Origin: Scleroderma bovista
Taxonomy: Eukaryota; Basidiomycota; Agaricomycetes; Boletales; Sclerodermataceae
NCBI GenBank assembly: GCA_037178675.1
Contig: JAYMGJ010000710.1
Coordinates: forward strand, 1 to 33,488
Length of the DNA stretch: 33,488 bases
Direction of reading: 5' to 3'
How positions within the stretch are numbered: position 1 is the stretch's first letter; the number at the start of each line of letters is the position of its first letter. Positions 19,264-30,222 of this stretch are shown here, in pieces. Both the position numbers and the translations under genes were made by a program. The notes under the pieces are model-generated. The model saw only the letters and a list, made by a program, of their open reading frames with translations, ran no database searches and was not told the DNA's origin.

Positions 19264-21467
19264 TTAGAGCGTCCCCCGTTTCCAGTCTACGATCCGTTTC
19301 AGCTGCTCGAAGGTGAGGAAGATGAGGATCGTCGTCGGTTGGAGACGTGTCCAGGCAGGGACCCAGCCCTTGAACATGAACATTGGTCCCTCGTTCGCCA
19401 ATGAGGAACGGATGACGCCCAGGGTAGACTTGATGAGGAGTAGGTCAGGCAGGAATAAGGGATGGCGTCGATGTGAGATGGGATCGACAGATAGTAAGTG
19501 TCTGCGAAAGTACGGACGAGATCTCAAAACATACACTAGATCCCGGACCACTGGCATTCATGATCCTGCTCTTCAGAACATCGGCAGGTGAACAGACGGT
19601 AGTCGCTACGGTGCCCTGTGTAGCGGCACGCAACAAACATTAATATGTGAAACAGGAAACACTTGCAAAGGCACATACCGCAGCAAAACTTGCGGTGAAG
19701 TGGCAGACAATGTTATCCTGGAAGTAGTTTGTCTTGAGGAGCTCAGCTTTGAAGAAATCATATCTGTATAGTGGTCAAAATCAGTACTAATCAGGAGGAT
19801 GTCACTACTTCGATACGTACGAAGCAAGTTGACTCGAGTTCATCAGAACACTCCTGAACACATTCGGACCCATACCGCGAACGAGCGAGGAGGGCCCTTC
19901 CTCGCGAACCATCTGAGTATGACAATCGAGTTTAAGCCCGGGTGCAAAGGCACAGGCGCGATGAAAGTACATGCAGGGATTGATGCAAGGTCAGCATTAT
20001 CAGAGGAAAAGAAAGGAGAACAAAGCAAAGAATGAAACAAAAAATGTTGAAGAAACGGTGTACACCAAGTCCAAGCCTCGACAGAGTTAGCCACGGCTAG
20101 GAGCGCCCGTGTGTCGAACAGGGAAGCAATAATTGACCCCTCTATCTCCGCAAGCGTCGAGACTACGGCAGGAAAGCTGTCCGCCGTTGCCCTCCAAGAA
20201 AATTTTCTGGGTTCCTTTGTTTCTCTTTCTCTCCAGTTCGATCCCTCCGTTCCTCGTCAGTAACTTTCAACGTCATCACCATTCACTGGCTGCGGAGCTC
20301 GGCGTAATTCGACGCAGACCGGGTAAATCCTGGTGACGGCCAAATAAACGGGAGGTGACGAGAAGTACGCAGTGAAAATATGTGTCCGATGGTGAGCCCT
20401 TGAGTATATATGAGTCCGTGATGGTATTGCAGGACCAGGGACATGGAATAGCTGGCCCACCAAAAGGACACAGGAAGGAGGGTCAGAGCATGGGCGAAGA
20501 GTCGATGCAAGCGAAGAGCTGCGGATATGTGAGTTTATCCATTTGTCTGGTTGCATTGAAGGCCTACTTCTGCAGGCTTGGAGCTTCCCAAGGTACGACA
20601 CGTCCTAGGGCAGAAGATGGCGCATAGTGACCTCATCGCCACCTGTATGCGCGAAAAAAGGGGAAGGCAGACGTCGAAGCTTGCGTGGGATTCGCTAGCA
20701 TGGATTACAAGATCCCACACGAGCGACAGATTTCGCGCTCACACGGCTCATCGATGGTCCGGCCGAGCTCGAAGGTACGACAGTTCACAAACGGTTACGA
20801 ACACAAAAGGAATAACGAATGCAACTGATGCGACAACAAAGAAAAGGCCAATGAGACTCACCCTGAAGAGAGCATCGAAGCAATGCTTGTAGTTGAAACG
20901 CTTTTCGGGTGGCTTTGCAAAGTCGCCCTGGAGGCGAACCTGTGTGGGGGTGGCGCGACAGATTAAGTTACGTGATTACAGGTCGAGTCGTGTGAGATGA
21001 CATACCATGACAATTTCTCCTGGATTTCCGACTACACCCGCAATAGTACCAGCTGTCACGATGCTGAATAATGTAATAGGGTACAGTAGAAATTAAGACA
21101 TACCCATGACGCCTGCAGTCGCGAGTACCAAGGCAGGGCTGTTGGGACCCGCTTTAAGAATCTTCTTACTCTCGTCGTATGCCCAGAAACGGCAAAGCGA
21201 ATAGCTCATCTGGCGTAACCAAGTACCAGAGATACCGTCAAAGAGGCCGCGCACACCTGCAGTGCGCACTGTCTTGCGTATAGATTCTATCATACGTTTG
21301 TCGCCTGATGCTTGTAAGCGAACTTTGGTGAGATCAAGAGGGTGAGTGATCGATGCCGCAATGGTCGCAGCGACACCACCGAGATAGAATGGGTAAGGTG
21401 GCTTCTTTCCCTTTGGCTGTTGAGCGACGGAGACGGCTGACTGGACTGGGGGTGTAGCAGAGGCCAT
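19264..21467 (-). CDS. DIC1: Mitochondrial dicarboxylate carrier (7 exons)
   Basis: Inner-membrane carrier exchanging dicarboxylates (malate, succinate) for phosphate. Exons (minus): 21467-21104, 21052-21006, 20939-20862, 19912-19821, 19763-19679, 19615-19535, 19428-19264, total 912 nt, 303 aa, close to yeast Dic1 (298). All three mitochondrial-carrier P-x-[DE]-x-x signatures are seen: HPLDLTKVRLQ, NPGEIVMVRLQ and SPADVLKSRIM. The C-terminal KGWVPAWTRLQPTTILIFLT fits the DIC subgroup. The start ACC-ATG-GCC at 21467 is in good context. Most introns are 51-106 nt, but intron 3 (20861-19913) is 949 nt and contains no recognisable gene. The exons on its two sides join without loss of conserved residues. 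Confidence 0.94.
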
Positions 21468-22616
21468 GGTGGAGGACAAGGACGATGAGTGGAGTCAGTG
21501 GACACAAGCAGGCAAGGCGTCTGTGGTGACTGCCGTTAGGAGATCCGAATCGCCGTCGGGAATCCGTACTCTGTCAGGTCCATTCTCTTTCCTTATCAGG
21601 ATTGCTCTGGTGGCTGTGGGAAATGTCGGGATCGCGCCGACATCCACATTTGGACATCCCGGCAACCTTAGCTCCGGATTTCTCCGGGATGGATCCTGGT
21701 TGTAGTGGATATCAATGTACATCAACCTTGGGAGTAAATTATTAGGCAGAAATGCTCATGCAGGTGTAGGGAAGGGTTCGGGTTCTTGAGGACCAGATAG
21801 TGGAATTACATAAGGAAAAGATAAGGGCGTTCGACTGGCTGACTTCACATCAGACGGTTGGCACAACACACATTGGGAGCGTCCGCTGCTGCTGAGTTCA
21901 GCAGGGCGTGGCGGATGAGAGAGCAGAGCGCAAAAGGTGGAACAGCCACAACCGGCGGACGAACGCACAGCATGACGCAATGGACTCCATCCGGCGGCTA
22001 ACGCGGATTATATGTTTTAGAGGTGAAGAATGTCAGTTGACAATGTAAAAAAGTGGTAAGTGTGTGATCGAAGTGTAGCTAGAACGATGAAAGTCGCTAC
22101 ACAGGCAAGGTCGGCCCGTGATCAGAGCTGTCGGGCATCACAGCTGACTGCAAGGAGATAGCGAGATATGTTCTCGACGACTCATCTGGAGCTAGCTTGG
22201 GAACAGCAGTCCGCATTTTGATCCGCCACGAATCTGTGGTTTCGTCAGTATGGGGATAAATCGATAAATTGGACATGAATATTTAAATTTGGTGGTGCCA
22301 TACCTCATCGACGGCTGGGACCTTGTAAAACATGTATCTCATACGAACTGTAGTAAACCGCAAAGTTGAGAAGGTAAGGTAAAATTCTTCTTTGCATCCA
22401 ATCCAGAGGATTCCTTGTGACCATTCTCGCAGTAACTAAACGAGTAATCAGGATGCTAATGGCTGCTGAAAGTCAGGCCTTCTGTGTGGTCATTCATTTG
22501 TGGTTTAGGTTTCAGCTCCAAACGAAGACAAGAAAAAAGGCCATATATTGCGTTTACAGTCATTCAATTACCGCTACACGTACATTCTCCTTCGTCACCG
22601 CTAGGGTCTTCGGCGT
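21468..22616. other. Intergenic, no gene confirmed
   Basis: Upstream of DIC1 and downstream of the BIM1-like gene. Some minus-strand frames between 22430 and 22097 look partly gene-like, but I could not join them across the candidate intron in one frame. Confidence 0.4.
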
Positions 22617-23429
22617 TTAGAGGAACGAGGCTACCAGTCCCAGTAACACCGCAGTAACGAGTCCCCAGATGGCTATGCCCTCCTTTCTGGCGCCGCCCGT
22701 GGTGCTACTAGGGGACGCAGTGCCCGTTGCCGATACCGAAGCATTGGTACAAGTGGAAGTAGCGTTGCCGGGGACAGTCGCATTAGCAGACAGAGTGAGG
22801 TCTGCACACTGTTACAAGCCAAAGGAAAGCGTTGAGATCACATTAAAAATTTGCGAATGTGACGAGCATCGCAGTAAGAGATGCGTGATGCGAACCTGAT
22901 AGAGACTGCCGTCACCACCGTCGAAAATGATTTGGATAGTCACGTTGGCACCATCCTGGATACCGGATACGCTAGAGTTTGCCAGATCGATTGGGAAGCA
23001 ATGATGTCCTTCTCCGCTTGTCTGGAAGAACTGGACGACCATCTGATAGCCGGAAGACGAGTTGAAATCAGAAAATGATGTAGGGTCCTGTTTGGTAGAG
23101 ACGATGACCCCAGCTGTACCAGGCAGATCAGTCCGGTTAAATCATAATGTTGTGAAAGACCATACCAGTCCACTGTGGATGTTCACTGTTGAGGTTGATC
23201 ACCCCGTTGGTGAGAGGGAACACAGTCCGATTTGTCGTGACATTCGTATATCCGTCTACGAGAAGCCGTGATAGGTGGTTACGCATGACCAAGCCAAAGT
23301 AATATGCCTACCGCAAAATGTGGGTTCCTGGTCCTCGACGAATGGTCCTCTAGGCGTAGGATATTGGAGTTGGAAGTGGGCATTCACAATAGCAGCCAAT
23401 GTCAATGGAAAAATCGTGGTGAAGTACAT
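22617..23429 (-). CDS. BIM1/X325-type LPMO-like copper-binding protein, GPI-anchored (4 exons)
   Basis: Cell-surface copper protein related to lytic polysaccharide monooxygenases but, in studied members (Cryptococcus Bim1, Laccaria X325), used for copper acquisition, not polysaccharide cleavage. Exons (minus): 23429-23312, 23255-23166, 23113-22896, 22808-22617; 205 aa. A signal peptide ends at Ala17, leaving His18 as the mature N-terminus ([11 protein letters not shown]), the first copper ligand of the family. The second His is His65 in NSEHPQW. Typical family features are [17 protein letters not shown] and GSLYQCADL, with several N-x-T/S sites and a Ser/Thr-rich stretch. The last 20 residues are hydrophobic after a Lys-Glu-Gly, consistent with a GPI-attachment signal. 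A TATAAATA box lies at 23501-23494. It sits just downstream of the copper transporter gene on the same strand. Confidence 0.9.
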
Positions 23430-23493
23430 CTTAGGGTCGCAGTGCTGCCAGATGAAGGCGGTCTTCAATTGAAAAAAGAGCGCTTGGCATTCG

Positions 23494-23501
23494 TATTTAT
23501 A
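23494..23501 (-). promoter_or_regulatory. TATA box of the BIM1-like gene
   Basis: TATAAATA on the minus strand, 65 nt before the ATG. Confidence 0.5.
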
Positions 23502-23840
23502 GGATCTTTTTCAGTTTGTTCAGGGAAAAATCTAAAGAACTAAAGAACTAGAAAAAACTTTTTCGCGATGAATTGATGTGTTTGGTGACTTGAGACAGTG
23601 CTTTATTTCACTTTCTGAGTCATTAGTCACTGAGGAAATTTAAAGCTGCACTTTCCACCATGCATTCTCGCTACTGTCTGTCCAGTGAAAACGTGTGTAC
23701 CGCATGGAGTCTTGGCTCAATACGACAAGACTGTTTGCTGTCATTGGTAGGGTCACCCCGATTGAAATGGCAAACAGACTACGGAGTTTGCAAACACTCA
23801 TACGACACAAGAATAAATTCAGGGCATGTCAGATGCAGAA

Positions 23841-24483
23841 CTAAGGCAGCGAAACTGCCATGCTTGCATTATGCAGGCGCTCTATGCAACCAAATATAAC
23901 CTCTCCCACAGCAAGCCCTAGGATAACGGAAATGATAAATCCCGCATTGAAAGTCCTGACAGGAGTTAGATTGGCGGCTCCAGTTGAATGTAACCACGAA
24001 CGTCAGGCTTACATGACAATTAGCATCAAAGTGTATGAAAACGCCGACTGAATCGCATGAATGATCCCACGAGGAATATCATGTGAAGGTATAAGGGGTG
24101 GGATAGTCCTGGGGATAGCACGTGGTACATTTCGTGGTTCAGATGGGCTGGAGACGGGCACTTCTACCACTGCCTCGAAGCCCTCAGATTTTTCTCCTTC
24201 CGCTGTAGGAACCGTGGACGACGACGACGACGCAGGCTGAACTTTTAGCACCAGAGCACGTGCTCTATCTTCGTCATCATTTATGTAAAGAGCCGCTATA
24301 TGTGCACGCTTACCTGGTTCTCCAACGGAGTTCTTGGAGGCGGCGCCAATAAGCAAGCCCACGCTCGAGAATGCTGAATGCGAAGATCGCAATATTTGCA
24401 GCGATGATGGCGCCGTTAGATGAAGGTCTCCAGGACTGAAAAAGTAGGTAGTCGCCTCTGTCGAAATGGAGCCAGGCGTTCAT
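23841..24483 (-). CDS. CTR-family copper transporter (3 exons)
   Basis: Membrane copper(I) transporter that assembles as a trimeric pore in the plasma or vacuolar membrane. Exons (minus): 24483-24314, 24264-24013, 23955-23841; introns 49 and 57 nt; 178 aa. The N-terminus WLHFDRGDYLLFQSW is typical of fungal CTR proteins and leads into TM1 (about residues 22-46). A Ser-rich, Pro-rich cytosolic loop separates it from TM2, which has the diagnostic M137-x3-M141 (LMLIVM). TM3 has G154-x3-G158 (GLAVG). The family's Met-rich extracellular N-terminus is missing. Upstream sequence offers no clear extra exon, so this may be a CTR2-like form, or the first exon may be undetected. It lies 411 nt upstream of the BIM1-like gene on the same strand, so shared copper control is plausible. 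Confidence 0.9.
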
Positions 24484-24832
24484 CTCTGTAACTGTTGTCG
24501 CAGTTAGGACGAAGGAATGGGAAAGAGGCGGATGTTACCGAGATGTTACCTTTTTAGGTAATCATAATAATGGAAGGGGTTTTCCACGCTCTTTGGACGT
24601 AAGTAAGGGACTCGCCTCTAATGGATGGTACGTGAATACACCGACCCTACCAGATACAATAATATTTGGCATGGTCGTTCTATTCACATCAAGAATGTAG
24701 AGCCGTCGAGTGAACTGGGCAAATTCGGGGACGTCAAAGGGGAGGCGAGAGCAAGACCAGAAAAGTGGGATCGGTAAGATGACCAGGTGCCTTGGACAAA
24801 GCACAAATGCAACGACAATAGATAGTGGTATG

Positions 24833-25105
24833 TACATCGCAAGACAGACTTGTTGAGGACTTCGCTCCCGTCTGTCTAGCGGTGTACCTACACACTTCCT
24901 AGTAGAATAGATTACTCCAAGGAGATGTTCATCAACGAAAAGCATTCATGTCCATCGGTCAAAAAGGCAATCGAGTGTCCAGAAAAGTGGTTGATCTAGT
25001 GTGGTAACAGGATATCGCAAGTGCAGTAGCAACAGGGATCGATACATCACAAGACAGACTTGTTGAGGACGACGCTCCCGTCTGTCTAGTGGTGCACCAA
25101 CACTC
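24833..25105. repeat. Diverged direct repeat with internal inverted repeats
   Basis: Two units of about 60 nt, 210 nt apart (24833-24893 and 25043-25105), share ACAAGACAGACTTGTTGAGG-like sequence. Each holds an 8-bp inverted repeat AGACAGAC / GTCTGTCT with a 20-nt spacer (24842-24877; 25052-25087). On the minus strand both fall in short open frames with similar translations (PLDRRER.PQQVCL), so they could be duplicated exons of an unrecognised gene. I cannot assemble one. Confidence 0.5.
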
Positions 25106-25752
25106 ACCAGCGTTGTAAGAAGGGCCATCCGTCAACGAGGAGCATTCGCGTGCCAATCGGTCGAGTATTGCGGATGAATGCGATGTGCTTGGCTGCAACT
25201 TGGCCAGTTGAGAGAGTGCTGCATACCGTCGTCAGTGAAAATGTGAGGCATTTTTGACCAATCGCAAAACTATCGCAAACCTCCCACGATCACCTGACAG
25301 AAAAGGTCATCAAGTTCCATTTTTGGATGTGACTAGTCTTCATTGGACCTGATCAAAGCGCTCGACGGGTTATGCTGCTTGCTGGTGCCCAATGCATTGG
25401 CAACAAACCCACGACAATCTGACGGAGACGTCCCAATTTATTCAACTACAGCTTCGATCCTGGTATTGACAAATGCCATGCAGTTCGGGCCAAGATTGGG
25501 TCATTGTAGGTCCTTGCTTCCATTATTGATTCCTTCCTGACTTGCATTCAGCACGTTGTAGCTTTGGCCCCTCAATCACCTACACTGAGTACTGAGTACT
25601 GATGTGCACCAAATTGGACAGCGAAGATCATCTTCCTGTGCGCAGACTTCGGGTTCTTCCTGGGTGGTCTTAGGGTATAGCACAACCCTCCTGTGCATCG
25701 TACAGCTTGTGATTAACCCGCACCCAACTGATTTCCTTTACTCTCAACCCGA
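25106..25752. other. Upstream region of the helicase gene, no gene seen
   Basis: No supportable coding region; presumably the promoter of the plus-strand gene starting at 25753. Confidence 0.4.
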
Positions 25753-28700
25753 ATGACCGACCAACGAACCAGACAATTCGATAAGCGTTTTCATGATATC
25801 CTCTATGGAAATTCCAAACTGGAGCCTCGTCCGGGACCTTGTCGTCTCTTTTTACAGGGTTTGTGCGTCCAGGCTGACCCAGCTAGATGTGTAGAAAAAA
25901 TTGTGTCGGCTCCCCATGGCCTCGATGCAGTTCAACAGGCCATACGTGTCGATACCGGAAAGGAAGCCTTGAACGGATTGGCTTCCGACGTGCTGGAGTA
26001 CCTTTTCCGTGGAGAGGGTGCGGGTGGAGGTGTGCTGGAGAGCGTGATTTTGAGGATTGTCGACCCACCCACCTTCTGGAGAGCGTTCCACAAGGCATTC
26101 GAAGACGACACGCTGGACAAACGAGCCCAGCGTGTCTTCATCAACCTCCTTGTTTATTTGCTCCAGTTACCCAATATAGATACGACCCCTTATCGCCACA
26201 TCGCCAGTCTCTCATCCGTACTCGACAAAATCCTTGCTTCTGACCAACAAGAGGTCAGGGCAGCGGGGTACCTCATAAAGCATATCCTTGGGGCAACTTC
26301 TGTTGCCTCGGTCATCGAGGGCTCAGAAGCGCCTGGTGGGCGTCACGATAACGACTTCGTTGATTTCCGCAAGATTGCTATCGTTCCTACAGCAGACGAG
26401 CTACTCAGCGAGAAGAGACCCGCACTGCGGCCTGCTTCACTGCTCGATGACCCAGATGCCAAGGGAACTCGCGTTGCTGATTACCTTGATATCATGTTCC
26501 GTTTGTTGCGGGAAGATATGATGCACGAGCTCAAGGAGGAGGTTGACATTGCGCTGAAGAAGAAGCAGGGGAGGCAGCGTGCCTTCGTCATCGACGGGGT
26601 CCATCTGACAGGTGTATACGCTGGTCTGGAGAAACAGAACACTCACTGGGGTATCATGCTCCAATGCAACCAAGACTTCCCCATTTTCAGGGATGTAAAA
26701 GACAAGGATAGGAGGACATTCGTCACCGATGATCACCGCGGGTCCAAGCTACTTAGCCACCAATCATTGGCGTGCATTGTCGCTGATAATACAATCCTCA
26801 GCCTTGGTGTCATTTACCGTGATGAGGACCTATTGGCGGAGAAGCCTCCTGTTGTGGTCCTCCAAATCGAAGGGCAAATCAGCACTTCAAAGGCACTTCT
26901 ACGGCTCAAAGTCGCGAAATCTATCCGCCTCATCCAGATCAACGTCGCTCTTTTCGCCTTCGAGCCTGTTCTGAAAGCCCTCCAGAAAGTGAATATCTTG
27001 CCCCTTTCCGAAGAGATCTTACTTTGGGAAGAGGGTGTCTCTGTCATGAGTCCAACGATCGCTATCCCTAAGATAACTTCTCCGCTTACTCGGGACCCTT
27101 CCATGGACCTTCAAGGATTACTTCAAACGTCAAAACCCATTAAACTTGATAGCTCACAAGCCCGATCTTTACTAGCGGGACTAAATCAGAGGGTGTCATT
27201 GATCCAAGGCCCCCCTGGTGCGTTCCCTCTAATATGGTCTTGCCTTGTGATTGATCGATCGCTCGTTTAGGTACCGGGAAATCATTCATAGGTGCCCTTC
27301 TCGCGAAAGCACTTCATGATTTCACAGAGCAAACAATTCTCGTGGTGTGCTATACGAACCACGCTCTCGATCAGTTTCTGGAAGACTTACTCCACATCGG
27401 CATTGATGGCCAAAATATCGTCCGACTCGGAGGTCGTCACAATGTCAAGAGTACGGTCGGCCATCTCAGTGTACATAATGTCGCAAAGGACAAATACGTG
27501 CGCTCCAAGGCTCAGTGGACGCTCGTCGACGCTGCCAAGGAACAAGCGAACTACTTTAACGAGAGACTCCACGCTTCGTTCAACGATTTCTTGTCCGCTA
27601 AGGTGGACACGAATACTCTTCTATCCTACATCGAATTCGAGGACCCTGATTACTTTGAGGCGTTCCGCGTCCCTGAACGTCCCGACGGCATGACCATCAT
27701 TGGGCCCAAAAGGACAGTCGTCGACAGCAGGTTTCTGATTTCTCGTTGGGTGCAGGGACAAGATGCGTGGAGGTTTAAGCAGGAGCCACACGTACGGAGT
27801 GCTGCACATATCTGGAACATGGACCCGGCCCTCCGTAGTGAAAAATTGGAAAAGTGGAGGCTGAGCATTATGGAGGAGATCGTAGAGGCAATTTGTGTTT
27901 CGGGAAAAGGCTTCAACAGTAGTCAAGATGATATTATGCGCATGTTCAAGGAGTCGGACGTTGCGCTGCTCAAGAGCAAAAGGATCATCGGGTGTACCAC
28001 CACGGGTGCTGCCAAATTCACGGAAGCCCTTAAGGTTGTCTCTCCAGACGTGTTACTCGTCGAAGAAGCGGGTGAGATACTGGAGAGCCATGTCATTACG
28101 GCCTTGGGCCCGAGCACTAAGCAGATGATTCTTATTGGTGACCACCAGTAATGTCTACTCGTTCACTATGCCTGACGATACGCTAATTACCATGTACACA
28201 GGCAACTGCGACCAAAAGTGAACAACTATAATCTGACAGTGGAAAAAGGCGAAGGATTCGACTTAAACAGGTCGCTTTTCGAACGCCTGGTGCGGAAAGG
28301 CTTCCCTCACGACACCCTTTCCGTTCAGCACCGCATGCGTCCTGAGATATCTGAATTCATACGTTCGCTCACGTATCCGACTCTCCAAGACTCGCCTCAA
28401 ACACAGAACAGGGAGAATATTCGTGGTTTGCAAAGTAACGTCGTTTTCCTCAATCATACCCACCCAGAAGATGACGACAAGCGGATTTCGGACCGTGCCG
28501 ACGGAGGCGCGATGTCGTCGAAACATAACACGTTCGAGGTGAAGATGGTGCTCAAAGTAGTGCGTTATTTAGCTCAGCAGGGGTATGGAAGCGACAACAT
28601 CGTCATCTTGACACCTTACCTTGGTCAACTATCGATGCTCCGCGACGAACTAAGGAATGAGACGGATGCCATCCTTAACGATTTGGATTCGAGAGATCTG

Positions 28701-30222
28701 TCGAAAGCTGGGTTGTTATCGTCTGCAAATACCAATAAGAAGAAGACTCGCATTCGACTGGCGACTATTGGTACGTATTACACCACACCCGGATAACAAA
28801 CATGGATTCTTATGATCCATAGATAACTATCAGGGTGAAGAGAGCGACATAGTTGTCGCAAGCCTTTGCCGTTCGAACACTGCTAACTCTATCGGGTTCA
28901 TGAGCTCTCCCGAACGTTTTAATGTACTCATATCGCGAGCACGAAACGGCTTGATCCTTATCGGAAATTCTTCCACCTTTGAACAGTCGAAGAAAGGAGG
29001 GGAGCTTTGGACAAAGTTCCTTAACCTCGTGCGACGTGGGAAATACATGTACAGTGGACTACCAGTGCGATGCCAGAGGCATCCGGACTGGACCCGTGAA
29101 ATCCAACAGCCAGATGAGTTCGACGTCTATTCACCAGATGGTGGTTGCACGGAACCCTGGTTCGTCTTTCTGTCCTTGTTTATGGATTATTCTTGATTTC
29201 TTTCATTCAGTGGTATGGTGCTTAAATGTCAACATCCGTGCACTCTCAAGTGCCATCCTCTTCGCACTGCACCTAACCAGCCCAATGTGCACGACACAAT
29301 GCTGTGCAAGATTCCCTTCAGCGACACGTGTCCGGCGGGAACCCATAAGCTGACTTGGAGATGTCACCAGCAGCGCCCAGCCAAGTGCACGCACTGCGAG
29401 AAGGAGGCGAAGCGACTCGAGAAACAAGCTAAACAAGACATCCTGGCCCAAGCCAAGCGACAAAATGACGAGCGCGAGCATGATCTGCAAATGATGGAAC
29501 TCGATGCCAAGTTGCAGTACGAGAAAGAAGCGTTGGCGGACATCCAGAAAGCTAAAGACAGAGAAGAGGAGGCACGCCAGAAGGAAAAGGAAATCGAGGA
29601 TGTGAAAGAGAAGGCGAAGAAAGCGACGGTGAAAGCTGCCGCTAGAGCTAAAGCATCGGCTTCCAAAACAGCTTCTCAGTCACCACCAAAACCATCTACT
29701 GATCCCTCAAAGCCCCAGCCTGCAGATCCAGTGGCTCCACGTCCGAAAGTCGAGTCGGCTGCACGGGATAAGTGGGAACATCAGAAGCGTACCGAAGGCG
29801 CGGAAAACGAAGCCATAGATAAGATCATGGATATGACTGGGCTCGAGGGAGTCAAGGAGCAAATATTGCGCATAAAGTCTAAAATCGACACAATGAAGCG
29901 TCAAGGCGTCGCCATTAACAAGGAACGACTGAACCTCGTATTGCTAGGTAATCCTGGAACCGGTAAGTTTGTTCCTTTGTCATGTTAAGGATTGAGACTC
30001 ATGGTTTGCAATAGGCAAAACCACTGTTGCGCGGTTGTACGCAGAGTTTCTAGAGTCCATAGAGGTATTACCAGGAGATGCCTTCATAGAAACTACGGGA
30101 TCCTCGCTTGCGAACGAAGGGGTTCAAGGAGCAAAGAAACTCGTCGACGACGCCCTCAAGGCTGGTGGAGGGGCCATCTTCATCGACGAAGCGTACCAGC
30201 TTGTCAGTGAATACGATCAATC
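25753..30222 (+). CDS. SF1 helicase - NFX1-type Cys-rich - AAA+ protein, open 5' part
   Basis: Large nucleic-acid helicase of the UPF1/ZNFX1 type fused to CbbX-like AAA+ domains, an arrangement I know from basidiomycetes. Exons: 25753-27217, 27271-28147, 28202-28770, 28823-29159, 29211-29962, 30015-30222. Helicase motifs seen: GPPGTGKS (about residue 486, split by intron 1), VCYTNHALDQFL, VEEAGE (about 752), LIGDHQQLRP, SVQHRMRPEIS, DNYQGEESDIV and SPERFNVLISRARN (about 1008). A Cys/His segment EPCGMVLKCQHPCTLKCH follows, then a charged coiled coil (about 1140-1245) and an AAA+ domain with GNPGTGKT (about 1334) and IFIDEAYQL. Phase-correct GT-AG introns of 51-54 nt argue for a formerly expressed gene. 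Reading is lost just after the AAA+ Walker B at about 30221. ZNFX1-type helicases act in RNA silencing and antiviral sensing in animals; a similar role here is inference. Confidence 0.93.

Noticed and set aside
19925..20860. Independent gene inside DIC1 intron 3
   Set aside because: Open frames on both strands lack recognisable motifs and splice logic.
22097..22430. Small minus-strand gene between the BIM1-like and DIC1 genes
   Set aside because: The two gene-like stretches (EEFYLTFSTLRF and KMRTAVPKLAPDES) cannot be joined in one frame through the GTATGG...CACAG candidate intron.
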